From: Isochrysis galbana
Lineage: Eukaryota > Haptophyta > Isochrysidales > Isochrysidaceae
Direction of reading: 5' to 3'
NCBI GenBank assembly: GCA_018136815.1
Contig: CM030938.1
Coordinates: forward strand, 911,063-975,062
DNA: 64,000 nt
How positions within the stretch are numbered: position 1 is the first letter of the stretch; every line of letters begins with the position of its first letter. The notes below the pieces were generated by a model that was not told the origin of the DNA, ran no database searches, and saw only the letters and a program-made list of their open reading frames with translations. Shown here piece by piece: positions 30,671 through 40,920 of this stretch. A program made the translations under genes and the position numbers.

Positions 30671-32645
30671 TTTCAGGTTCGTTTCGAGATGAAGTCGAGC
30701 CATTGGGGTGATGGCGGTTCTCCGACCAGTCTTCAATGATGTTTCGTACTGCTAGGTTCGGGATGAGCTCCGAAACTCGTAGAGGGTATCGCGATTCACC
30801 CATAGGATAGGTGCCATGCATATGAACCCATTGCACGATGGATTCCCAGTCGTAGGTAGTGCCTGCGACGTTGGGGCATCGGCGATCATGGTTCGTTGAC
30901 ACTTGAGTTCAACGCATGGCGAGGCATCTTCGAGGCAGCCTCATACAACGTGACAATTATTCACGGCCTCGCCCATGAAATCTCCCTCTCGCCATGGGAC
31001 GACAAGCAAACGGCTGCGTCCTCTGATGAGCGCGCAGCGACTTACCCATGGGAGTAATTGTTGGCAGCTCCATGACCTCGCGCGAGATTGGGCACATACA
31101 AGCATGCGGAGGCGGCTCTTTCTCGATCGCGGCCTCGCGTCTCCGACGAGCCGCCCTCGTCGCAAGCCTCCTGCTCCCACCAGTGCCACTTACCACATCA
31201 CTGGACGCATCCAGATTGAGCCGCAGCGGCGGTGGCCAATGGGGCGGCGGTGGAGGTGGTTGAGATGGCTGATGGGCCGGGAAGCCGGCACGATGCATGC
31301 CAAAGGCAGGGAAGCCAGCGAGAGCAGCATGCGCAGCGTGCGCAGCGGTGGCGGCGGCGGCGGCTTCCGCCCCGGCATCGTGCACCAGAAATTGGTTGCC
31401 AGTCGGGTGCGTGCCATGGACCTCAACCAACGGGAACAACGGAATTTCAAAGCCATGCGGGCCATCGACAGTAGGCCCTGCCGCTTCGTCATGGTCCCCA
31501 TCCGTAACTGCCATTCCGACGGCGGCATGCCACGCACCCACTGGTACCATGTTTGCCGCATGTAGTGGAGCGCCATGCACTGGGCCTGCGGGAGCGGAAG
31601 CTTCCCCATCCTCATCTGATGACTCCACCGCTATTGTTGTGTTTTGCCACTGCTGATCAACCGGAGCTGTGGCCGGGGTCAATTCTACGCCACCAAGGAA
31701 TCGAAATCGTGGACCTGAAGCAGCTCAGAACGTACAGGGTGAAGGTCGATTGCATTATGATAAGGGTATCAGTGCAGCAAGCCGAGGCCGAGAAACCAAC
31801 CTCGGATCTCTTCAAACATCGCCCAACCACGCCATCAAACTAATGAGAGCGCTCGAGCACTTACCATGTAGGGCAGCGTCGTGTTCAGGATCAACCTCGC
31901 CAACAGGGAGTGCGTGATCCGCAGTGATGCCTCGGATGGACGGGTTTTCAACGCAGTAAGTCAGGCCTGATGGCGCAACATCAGATCATACGCAAGCATG
32001 TTAAGACGAGAGTCTGCATTTGCAGCTGAGGTCACCTCTCGTTGCACGCCTGGGGCGGTCCTGCAATGCACTTGCGAACGCGCCTTGCAAACGAGCAAAT
32101 CAAGGCGTGCGAAAGGGGTAGGGCACACCTGCACATGCTCCGAAAATTACTAGCTCAAACATCTGGAGATGTGAGAGGCCGGCACCAGCAAACATGCACC
32201 AAGATGCTATGGTGAGCAAGGCCCGCCACAACTCCCCAAACGAAGCCAGTCCAAGGACAATGTCGAAGCGCGGCGGCTGGAGCATCATCACGACACAGGC
32301 ACATATGACGAGGACAAAGGCACCTATGATGAGACGGATTGGTCGGCTCGGACGCTCCTCCCCACCTTCCGTAGCGGGCAGAGCGGACAGTAAGAGGAAG
32401 GCCCATATTGAGCTGATTGCTACCAGCCGTGCCACCCTATGGGGAGCCATTGCGGTCATCGCCTGCGTCGTGCGATCGGGCGCAGTCGGTGTGTGAGAAG
32501 GAGCTGGCACGAACATTGGCTTCAGCGATTCAGCTGGGCACGTGCTCGTGCCGTGCGCGATAGAAGGAATACCCTCCATCCAGTCCCCTTCCCAGGCGAA
32601 AGCGACCTCTCCCCAGGATCCGCATTGCAGGAGCCCTCGTCTCAT
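30570..32645 (-). CDS. U-box E3 ubiquitin ligase with N-terminal membrane segments, four exons
   Basis: Exons on the minus strand are 32645-32129, 31966-31865, 31666-31046 and 30862-30570, with GT-AG introns and matching phases (1, 1, 1); 510 aa. The N-terminus has three to four hydrophobic segments (VARLVAISSIWAFLLLSALP, LIIGAFVLVICACVVMML and LLTIASWCMFAGAGL). The middle is low-complexity Ala/Pro. The U-box is split by intron 3: HACMCPISREVMELPTITPM before it, and TTYDWESIVQWV with LIPNLAVRNIIEDW after it. U-boxes recruit E2 enzymes to ubiquitinate substrates; membrane anchoring suggests ER or organelle quality control, which is inference. The start could also be the ATG at 32579, and the tail after IIEDW is uncertain because it overlaps a tandem repeat. 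Confidence 0.68.
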
Positions 32646-32885
32646 CGGGGCCCCTTCGTCTCCTTCGGCTGCCCCCCCTCCCTCCTCCCCTCACAGGCTG
32701 AGTTACTTGCCCCCCACCCCCCACCCCACGACTCCAGAACAGCTTCCCGTCCGAAGGGGAGTGAGGGCGAGCAGCACGCGTAGAGAGGGAGAGGGAAAGA
32801 GGAGAGGGGGGGCAGGAGGCGAAAGTGGATGGGGGGGGTTGGCGTTCCTTGGGCTGTCCGGCCGCACGGAGGGGCGCTCGCGGCG

Positions 32886-32922
<37 letters not shown>

Positions 32923-33009
32923 GAGAGGGGGGAGAGAAGCGGGTCGGCGATAGAGAGAAGAAAGAAGGGGGAAGGAGAGAGGAAATGAGAGGAAGAAGGG
33001 AGAAGAAGA

Positions 33010-33054
<45 letters not shown>

Positions 33055-33284
33055 GACAGGAAAGAGGAGAGAGAGAGAGAGAGATGTAGAGTCTTACTAC
33101 GATGGCGTAACGCTCTCCCTATCAGAGCTAAAATTAGGCCTCCCGCGGCTCAGCGCTTCTTCCGCCTGCATCCATCCCGAACTCCCCAGATCTAAGTTAT
33201 ATAAGTTAGGATGAATGTTATTCGAGGTGCGAGGCCAACCTTCACCTTATTCATATTAGCCCGGTCACCCGGTCACTCACTAGG
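32646..33284 (-). promoter_or_regulatory. 5' flank of the U-box gene with poly-G and (GA)n
   Basis: A G-run of about 30 bases at 32889-32920 and (GA)n at 33017-33050 and 33068-33085 lie upstream of the minus-strand gene (C-run and CT in its sense). 33090-33284 is unremarkable. Confidence 0.45.
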
Positions 33285-33560
33285 GTAGGTCTAACCATCT
33301 CTTACCATCCTACACACTAGGGCTGCTAGGAGCGCCTCGCCGCTCCATCGCCCCTCGTTCGCCGTTCGTCCCCAGTCCAAAACCCCTAACCCTAATGGAG
33401 TTGCCCGACCCCATCCAGAATCCAGAATTTCATTCACCCGACACCCGACTCCCGGCGGGGAGGAAGAGGAAGGCCAAAGCGCCGCGCTAGCCGCCGGTGC
33501 CGCTCGCGACGGAGTGGCTCAGAGCCCTCCGGCAACGCTCGACTCGACAAGCACGAAATC
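33285..33560 (+). repeat. inverted partner of 24930-25195
   Basis: The reverse complement matches 24930-25195 over about 270 bp, for example GCGAGCGGCACCGGCGGCTA and GGCGAGGCGCTCCTAGC. Small indels separate the copies. Confidence 0.65.
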
Positions 33561-33879
33561 AAAGCTTGCGTCCTAGGCCGCAGAGGTTGAGGAGCAGAGG
33601 AGGAACCCCTCAAGGAACCTTATTCTTTCTCTGCCCGCTGCAGCTTCTGTTCCCGAGGGCCCGAGGGATGTCCGAGTGATCCCACGGCCACTGAGGCTGC
33701 ACTAATACTAATGGCCCCCATCACTCCGGCTGCTTGCTGTTGTCCCAAACGACTGGTTTTGATCAGCTCATGTGGCGGATTACGCAAACAGGCAAACGGG
33801 TCTCGTTTCTCACCACATCACTCCATCGTGGGGGGTGCAAAGGTGCAAAGCCCCCCCTCTCCCTCGCTTCACTCTCTCT

Positions 33880-34330
33880 TCCACCTCTCTCCGTCGCCAT
33901 GCGGCGCGCCACGGCCTGCTCTCAGAGGTCCTTCAGGGGCACCCTGAGGGCCAACAAGCAACAAGGGCAGCTCAGGGGGCAGTGGAGGCTGGGGCTCAGC
34001 CCCTGCCCCCCCCTGCCTCTCCCTCGCTCGCGTCGCTAGCCCTGGGTGCCGCCTAGAGGCCCCTGTCTGCCTGGCGACCAGCGACTAGGGATGGGGGGGG
34101 GGGGAGTTAGTACGCAGTACGCAGAGGCGCAGGCCCAAGTGGCAAGTGGGCCTGGGAGTGCGGCTCGCGACCCGCGCCCACTGAGGGTCTGGGTGGTGGT
34201 GTTGATTGCCCTGCTCATGCCAAAAGGCAGAGCATGGGGTTGACCGACAGGCCCCCTGGAGGGGAATTGGTGCCTGAGAGGGGGGACGCGAGGCGCCCCC
34301 CCATGCGCTGAACTAAGTATAAACTTAGTT
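33880..34330 (-). repeat. 5' part of a hairpin-led retroposon
   Basis: On the minus strand it begins CAACTAAGTTTATACTTAGT (hairpin CTAAGT-TTAT-ACTTAG), then a G-rich stretch as in the elements starting at 20421 and 40280. The internal part (CAGGGGGCAGTGGAGGCTGG on the plus strand) also occurs near 38360. No tail or target-site duplication was seen. Confidence 0.5.
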
Positions 34331-34913
34331 GCTATCTGTGTGCCCTAAGATCTAAGATCCCAAGGTAGCAACAACCCAAAGCAGTCAGCTAAATTCTAAC
34401 GTCTGCCCTCTCGTGCTCTCGGTCACCTTCGCAGACATTCACGGAGGTTCGTGGCTGCAGGATAGGATACACACGGTCGCAAGCACGCGGACAGATTGAC
34501 AACCCGGGAAATGGGGGAAAGATTAGGCCTCATCTATTGCCATTTGGTTGCCACATTGACTACGGTGGTAATTCTCAATGGCTTCTGCTCCCTAAAGTCG
34601 CGCCTTAAAATGTGTGGGCATACGTAGTGTGCCAGTCACCGTGTTGACAACTCACAGGTGCGTCCTCACATCCATGGAGCGCACATCATCGACACTAGTC
34701 CAGCTTGCAGCTTCAAGGCGTCGGGTCGGCTGTCGAGCGGCCTTTCGAGTGAAGCCTGTGCTATGCGAACGATCAAGATGTATGACGTAGGACGACATCA
34801 ATGAATTAGTTGTCTAGTGGGGCGCTCACGTCGACGCGTCCGACCGAAAAGCGATGCCGGCGAGAGGTCCCGCCGCTCGCGTACTCGTTTGAGTAGAACA
34901 GGCACGCCAACCT
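34331..34913. other. intergenic, nothing recognised
   Basis: 3' flank of the glyoxalase gene on its right side. No conserved frame or repeat was seen. Confidence 0.4.
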
Positions 34914-36016
34914 TTACTTCTTCGAGTTGTCAACATAGCCACCGCCCTCAACTCCAACGCCCGCGTGGTCAACAGGCTTGGTGACAAGATCGCCTTGTGG
35001 AAGGATCTCAATCAGATAGCCATCCGGGTCCTTCATGAAGGCGAGGCCCTGCACGATGAGGTCCAAACACAAGGGACGGTGAGGTCTCTCATCGCACGAG
35101 AGGTGGGCATCATGCACGCTGAACACCACGGCGCTGCCGTCCCTCGGATTTCCCTAGCATAGAGCCTGACCACTGCAAAGTTGCCGCTCGATAGCGTCCG
35201 TGGATGAGACCAGAAGGCCAGGGATCTCCATTGTACGCCCACGGTACACGCACAGCATCGCGCGAGAGCACCACACTCACCTTCATGCCTCCAGAGTTGG
35301 GCGTCTTGGTGAACTCGCAGCCAAGATCGGCGAATCGCGCGCATGCATCGTACACGTCGGGGACCGTGATGCCGAGGTGGCCGAAGCCTCCGCGCACCTT
35401 CTGACCGTCCTGAGTCCCTGTGGCGTCTCCGTTGCCCGTGTTGTAGACCGCCCCCTCCTCCTTCTCGGAGCCATAGTTCCACGTGAGCTCGATGCAGCCG
35501 GGCGTCCGCATGCAGAACGCGAATCGTTCGTCGGGGTTGGTCGGAATGGTCGCGGGGTCCACTGGCGCAACAAAGTAGACGTTGAACTGCCATTGAGGAA
35601 ACTCCCTGTGCATGACGAGATTGAAGCCGAGCACGTTGCAGTAGAATTCGAGGGACGCTTTGGGGTCCTTCACACGCATCATCTGCGGCACCCCACGTGT
35701 GTGCACATGGGAGGCGTTCGGGTGGGGCGCTGGCAGCAGCGCATGCGTGCCGTGCGGCCAAAGCAGGAGTGCACGAGGAGGAATCTGCACGAGCCGCGTG
35801 TAGCGGTGCGGCGAACGCAGGAGTGTGGGCGCATACCGTCTGCTGCATGATGAACTCTTTGGTGGCCTCTTCGCGAGGCTTGGTGTAGAAGTGCGAGACG
35901 TCGGGCATCTCTGGCAGCACACTCATCGTTGGGAGCGAGCAGCGCGTGTGGACGAGGGCTGTAGGAGGAGGCGCGAAGCCGAGGACGGTGTGGAGGATTG
36001 CTGTGACCAGCAGCAT
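34914..36016 (-). CDS. GLO1: glyoxalase I (lactoylglutathione lyase), signal-peptide bearing, three exons
   Basis: Exons are 36016-35837, 35682-35281 and 35048-34914, all phase 0 with GT-AG introns; 238 aa. Converts the methylglyoxal-glutathione hemithioacetal to S-lactoylglutathione. Family signatures are MMRVKDPKASLEFYCNVLGF, ELTWNYGSE, NGNGDATG, GGFGHLGITVPDVYDAC and GLAFMKDPDGYLIEIL. The metal-binding Glu and His (IELTWN, GFGHLG, IEIL) are present. The N-terminal MLLVTAILHTVLGFAPPPTA is a signal peptide followed by a Phe-start transit-like region, the pattern of secondary plastid import. ATG 36016 was chosen because upstream codons in frame begin with GTG. Head to head with ALG2. Confidence 0.92.
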
Positions 36017-36134
36017 CAAACCCCCCTTGAGGGAGCCCACGCACGTGTGAATGTGTGCGTGCGGGGGTGGGTGGGTGGGTGGGTGTTGTCTGCGGCGGAG
36101 AGGGAGAGCGAGGGGGGGAAGAGAGGGGGGGGGG

Positions 36135-36172
<38 letters not shown>

Positions 36173-36318
36173 GTGGGGTGGGGCAAGGGGGGGTCGGACC
36201 TTGCTGTCACTCTCTCGTGTCCTCCTCCCGCCTCCGCTTCCTCGGGGGTCCCCGACGACGAGAAGAAAGAGAGAGCGAGAGAGAGAGAAAGGGGGGGGGG
36301 CGGGGAGGGCGGGGGGCG

Positions 36319-36356
<38 letters not shown>

Positions 36357-36384
36357 GGGGAGACGGAGATATACAGGGTACGTG

Positions 36385-36418
<34 letters not shown>

Positions 36419-36493
36419 GGAGGGAGGGAGGGAGGGAGACGGGAGTCTCTCACTTTCTCTCTCCCCTTCCCCCCCTCTCCCCCTCCCCCCCGG
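36017..36493. promoter_or_regulatory. shared head-to-head promoter region of GLO1 and ALG2
   Basis: 477 bp hold (GGGT)n near 36066-36082, (GA)n at about 36137-36166, 36318-36352 and 36388-36420, (GGGA)n at 36417-36440, and a CT/C tract at 36450-36490 that ends at the ALG2 ATG. Confidence 0.6.
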
Positions 36494-37960
36494 ATGCTCT
36501 TGGCGGCCGCCTCGCTCCTCCTCCTCTCCCTCCTGCTCATCCTCTCCCTCCTCTTCCTCCTCCCTCGCCCCCCACGCCCACCATCCCCCCTACGCATCGC
36601 CTTCCTCCACCCTGACCTCGGTCTCGGTGGCGCTGAGCGCCTCGTGATCGACGCCGCGCTCGCTCTCGCCCACAGAGGCCACTCGGTCTCCATCGTGACG
36701 GCTCACCATGACCGATCAAGGGCATTCACTGAGACGCTCGACGGATCGCTCCGTATCGTCGTCGCAGGATCTTTCCTACCTGCTCGAATCCTCGGACGCG
36801 CACAGGTCGCGTGTGCAGCGGCAAGGGGAGTGTATGGAGCGCTGCTCCTCGCGGCCACCGCATTGAGAGGACGGCTCGTCGGGGGAGGGGTGGGAGTCGA
36901 TGTGGTGTTTGTTGACCAGGTGCCGCACGGCATCCCGGTGCTCCGACTCTTCCTCGTGCCCATTGTCTTCTACTGCCACTTTCCCGACAAGCTGCTCGTC
37001 CAGAGCATGACCGCTAGCGACGCGCCGCGCGCTGTGCGCGTGCTGCACGCGGCCTACCGCAGGCCGTTTGACGTCCTCGAGGAGTTCTGTATCGGCGCCG
37101 CCAATCGTGTCCTCGTGAACTCAAGCTTCACCGCACGCGTCTTCCACAGATCATTCCGCGTCTTGCGCACGATGCAGATCCGCCCGGATGTGCTGCACCC
37201 TTCTGTGGATGTGCGCAACGGGCTTCGGACGTGGCCTGAGGCGTCAACTGGCGGTTCGGGCGGCGATTCGCTGACCCTGCTCTCGGTCAATCGGTTTGAG
37301 AAGAAGAAGAACCTAGCCCTAGCGATCGAGGCGCTTCACGAGTACCGACGGCGGCGGGCGAGCTCGCAGCGCTTGCGGCTTGTGCTTGCGGGTGGCTATG
37401 ATGTGCGGCTCACCGATAATGTGGAGTGCTTGGAGAAGCTGCGCGCACTAGTGAACAAGGCGGATCTCAATGACGCCGTCCAGTTCGCCACGAACGTGTC
37501 TGATGCAGAACGAACCAGACTGCTCGAAGCCTGCTCAGCGGTGGTGTATACGCCTGAGGGCGAGCACTTCGGCATCGTCCCTCTCGAGGCGATGGCAGCC
37601 GGAAGGCCAGTGATCGCTGTGCGATCGGGCGGTCCTTGTGAGACCATTGTGCATGGGCAGACTGGATGGCTGTGCGAGCCCACAACAAACGACTTCGCAG
37701 ATGCGTACGAGGAGGTGGCGCGCCTTGCCAGTACAACAGCCGAAGTCGAGGCCGGGTGTACCCAGTCGCCAGCCTCGGAGCTCGAGAGGAGGGGCAGGGC
37801 GGCCCGCAGACATGTGGAGGCTAACTTCTCACGGGAGCTGTTCGGCGAGCGGCTTGAAAAGCACTTGCTCGATGCCGTGCTCGGCCACAGCGATTCTCCA
37901 GCCGCCGAACCTCCATCGAGAGCAAACGCGTGGGTCGTGCGAGAGGAGACATTTGACTAG
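36494..37960 (+). CDS. ALG2: ALG2-type alpha-1,3/1,6-mannosyltransferase
   Basis: 488 aa, single exon. GT4-family glycosyltransferase that adds the second and third mannose to the dolichol-linked N-glycan core on the cytosolic ER face. An N-terminal Leu-rich anchor (MLLAAASLLLLSLLLILSLL) precedes FLHPDLGLGGAERLVIDAAL, SIVTAHHDRSRAF, VDQVPHGIPVL and FYCHFPDKLLVQ, all ALG2 hallmarks. The C-terminal half has SVNRFEKKKNLALAIEAL and the donor-binding YTPEGEHFGIVPLEAMAAGR. The stop TAG is at 37958. The start ATG follows directly on a CT/C tract. Confidence 0.95.
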   Translation: MLLAAASLLLLSLLLILSLLFLLPRPPRPPSPLRIAFLHPDLGLGGAERLVIDAALALAHRGHSVSIVTAHHDRSRAFTETLDGSLRIVVAGSFLPARILGRAQVACAAARGVYGALLLAATALRGRLVGGGVGVDVVFVDQVPHGIPVLRLFLVPIVFYCHFPDKLLVQSMTASDAPRAVRVLHAAYRRPFDVLEEFCIGAANRVLVNSSFTARVFHRSFRVLRTMQIRPDVLHPSVDVRNGLRTWPEASTGGSGGDSLTLLSVNRFEKKKNLALAIEALHEYRRRRASSQRLRLVLAGGYDVRLTDNVECLEKLRALVNKADLNDAVQFATNVSDAERTRLLEACSAVVYTPEGEHFGIVPLEAMAAGRPVIAVRSGGPCETIVHGQTGWLCEPTTNDFADAYEEVARLASTTAEVEAGCTQSPASELERRGRAARRHVEANFSRELFGERLEKHLLDAVLGHSDSPAAEPPSRANAWVVREETFD

Positions 37961-38426
37961 TGAATGGGAGTGAAAAGGGGGTCGTATGATGCCGCTCTTC
38001 CTACTGTGGATTGCAGCGTGGCGGCGTGCAGTCCGTTTGCTGTAGATGGCGTGTCGAGGCCCGGGGGAAGGGGGGGGGGGAAGCGAGTGAACTGATGTGA
38101 GGAGCAGGAGCACACACTTAGCACATCACAAGGTCGTTTGCCTCCATTTGCTTTCGTAACGCCTTCCCCTCCACTCGGCTTGGGAGGGCCCATATTCGAC
38201 CGAACGCGACCTCGGCTATCAATGAATCGCCGGTTTGGGGACCGCCGATTTCCCCTCTCCTACATTCCGCTCTCTCCTCGCCCTCTCTGGCGGCGCGTGC
38301 GCATGCACGCGCCATGATGTGCTCTCAGAGTTCCTGAGTGGCCTCCCAGAGGACCAGCCAGGCAGCTCAGGGGGCAGTGGAGACTGGGACTATGCCCCTG
38401 ACCTCTCTTGCCTCCGCAGGCCCCAA
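37961..38426. other. intergenic with repeat fragment
   Basis: 38270-38420 resembles 33890-34025 and 19990-20130 (shared GCTCAGGGGGCAGTGGAG), a piece of the hairpin-led retroposon body. The rest is unremarkable 3' flank of ALG2. Confidence 0.45.
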
Positions 38427-38738
38427 GCGTATTCCTCCTGATCTGCCTTCAAGTCGTACCCGTTCTCGTTCACGATCGTAGCGCTAAGTCGACCGGAAGT
38501 GGATGATTAGCGTCGCGTCAGCGCCTCACCCAGCGCAACTGCCCGAGCAAAACTCTTGTAAAAGGGAGAACGTGGTAGGACGTGACGTACGAAATCGGGG
38601 GCCGCCGCGCTAAGCTGCCGATTTTGTGCTCGCTTTGGATCCATGGGTTAATCCTCCTCCTCTAGGTCTCTCGTCTCGTATGGTTAAATGAACTCTCTTG
38701 GCTCGACATCGGGAGACGTCTCGATTTAAGTCGGGGGG
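38427..38738 (+). mobile_element. partial Ty3/gypsy copy: pol end and 3' UTR, stopping at the polypurine tract
   Basis: It matches 9829-10144 at about 97 percent by eye, from CGTATTCCTCCTGATCTGCC to the polypurine tract GTCGGGGGG, and ends exactly where the LTR would begin. Nothing of the LTR follows. The high identity suggests a recent event. Confidence 0.85.
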
Positions 38739-38886
38739 TAGGGTAGTCGGGGGGGGGGGGGGGAGGGGCCTCGCACCAATTTGGTGGCGTCGTCAGCCAC
38801 CGTTGCGGCAGGAAAGGGGCCATGGCGCGAGGGACTGTTAGAGGGGTACCGCCATGCTCGATCCGTACCCCACTGAGGTACATTGT

Positions 38887-38916
38887 AAGGCAAAACATTT
38901 TAAAATGTTTTGCCTT
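38887..38916. repeat. perfect 30-bp palindrome
   Basis: AAGGCAAAACATTTT is followed directly by its reverse complement. It sits a few bases before the start of the inverted repeat 38925-39356. It would form a hairpin without loop. Confidence 0.95.
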
Positions 38917-38924
38917 GCTCTGAC

Positions 38925-39356
38925 ACTCTGCCCCCAGAGCTGGCCTCCACGAGCCTCCAGGGGTCGCCAGGGGCAGCTGTTGGCCTGCCGCAGGCGCGCC
39001 ATCGCGCGTGCCGCAGGAGAGGGGAGAGAGAGAGCGGAGAAGGGGGTGGGCGGAGCGAGAGCTCCGCTCACCGAAAAATAGGTAAGTCCCGCACCTGTTT
39101 ACAGGATAAGTCGGGGCTGAGACCGCCGCCCACTCGGAGACACAGGAGGAAGGGGGGGAATGATCACCGGGGGGAGGCGCGGGCCACCGGACCATATCTA
39201 AGCCCTTCACCCCTATCCCCCTAGTAGTGCACGGGGGGAGTCGCCTTATGGCGGGGGGAGAAGGGCCGGGGAAGTGGGGGTGTAGAAAGTTTCCTACGTG
39301 AGTAGAAAGTAGAGGGTCCACGGCCGCGTGTGCGGTGAGACTATTAAAAGGTTTAA
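38925..39356 (+). repeat. inverted, near-identical partial copy of the 19657-20421 retroposon
   Basis: The reverse complement of this stretch matches 19669-20105 with only a few differences, including GATATGGTCCGGTGGCCCGC and the tail GTGAGACTATTAAAAGG. The 5' third of the element is missing. Confidence 0.85.
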
Positions 39357-39664
39357 GGCATGCCCAATGGAGGAGTGGGTGCTCAAGCCTGACTCTATTG
39401 GGGTGTTGCCAGCAGCCTGCTGCCCCCCATGGGGGAGGCGAGCATGGCTGCCATGAGTGGCGTGGCCGGGGCCACGGGCCGTGTGGCGCGACCGGAGTCG
39501 CACGCACCTGCTTGGCCTCGGTGGGCGGACGCGGCCGCTTCGACAGCTGCTGCTCCATGGGTACTGGGGACTGGGGGGGCGCCCTCGGCGGGGGGCCCGG
39601 AGGAGAGGGAGTCGCGGCGGCGCGCTCCATGCTCCATCGCGTCTAAGTATAAACTTAGTTGCTT
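39357..39664 (-). repeat. minus-strand copy of the hairpin-led repeat ORF family (exon 1 and intron start)
   Basis: Starts CAACTAAGTTTATACTTAG at 39664 and then encodes MERAAATPSPPGPP and, later, LSKRPRPPTEAKQ. A donor-like CAG|GTGCGTGCG follows, and intron sequence like that near 17245. It runs to 39357, where it abuts the inverted retroposon copy. Confidence 0.6.
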
Positions 39665-40557
39665 CGAAAACCCTTAAGTGATTTGATGAAGACCGAAGTA
39701 AAATAGCGCCACGATATAATCCAAAGGCCAACACCTGAGGGGGAATCAGGGTCACGCAAGGGGGCGGTTCCTTGCACCGGCGATACCTGAACGCGCGACT
39801 TCGCCTAAAACGCGAGGAGCACGCAAGGAGGTAAGCCAGGTGAGGGGCAAGCAGGCGACAAAGGAGGCGACAAAGGAGGCGAGGGCAACAAGGGCGAATG
39901 GACGAATGTAGGACCCTGCGACGGTGACTCGTGGCTAGCCTGCAAGGAGGGAACATAGAAACACAAACAACTTCTAAAACAAAAAGGTCGATCGCGGATG
40001 CGACAGCTGATCAGGGGGTCAGGGGGGGTAGAGTGAGTGCGAATGCAGATGTCCATGCGGGCCTGGGTGTGGGTCTCCGGGCTCGCGCCCACTGGGGGTC
40101 TGAGTCAGGGTAATGAGTGATGAGTCGTGGTCATGATGAGTGATGAGTGATGAGTGCTGCCAAAACATGCCAGATGGTATGGCATGAGGATGACCGACGG
40201 CCCCCCCCGGAGGAGAGTTGGAGCCGGGGGGAGGGCACGAGGCGCCTCCCCCACGTGAACTAAGTATAAACTTACTTTCGCTTGCCAAGCTCTAAGCCTC
40301 TACGACTCTACGACAATAAAGTACAACATATTCCGTGCTCCACGTTCTCTATTTACATTTACTATTTTCGACTACCCAACACATCCTGATTCACCCACAT
40401 GTTCACAGTGTAGGAGGATGGGCAGTGTATGAATAGAAGACTCTCCCCGGGTCGGTCGTGCGTCTTGGTTCCTTTCTTCATCTTTCCCCTCTCTTCCCAT
40501 GTTCATGTTCAAATCTTATTTGTTTGGGGCACTCTCAATTCTTCACGATGCAGCGTC
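39665..40557. other. repeat-rich intergenic before UNC50
   Basis: 40030-40280 is another 5' end of the hairpin-led retroposon on the minus strand (AAGTATAAACTTAC at 40263-40276, preceded by CCCCCACGTGAACT). 39850-39885 has a short GGCGACAAAGGA tandem repeat and 40110-40155 an ATGAGTG tandem. The rest is unassigned. Confidence 0.45.
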
Positions 40558-40862
<305 letters not shown>

Positions 40863-40920
40863 GGGTTTTTTTGGTCGCAGCGCGCTCGGTCCCTCTCGCT
40901 GAGAGCAGTCCCCCCCCTCG

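Noticed and set aside
31297-31656. Ala/Pro-rich plus-strand frames
   Set aside because: Shadows of exon 3 of the U-box gene.
38662-39630. 322-codon minus-strand frame starting MERAAATPSPP
   Set aside because: It runs from the repeat-ORF exon through its intron into an inverted retroposon copy and the polypurine tract; only the first 40 or so codons are meaningful.
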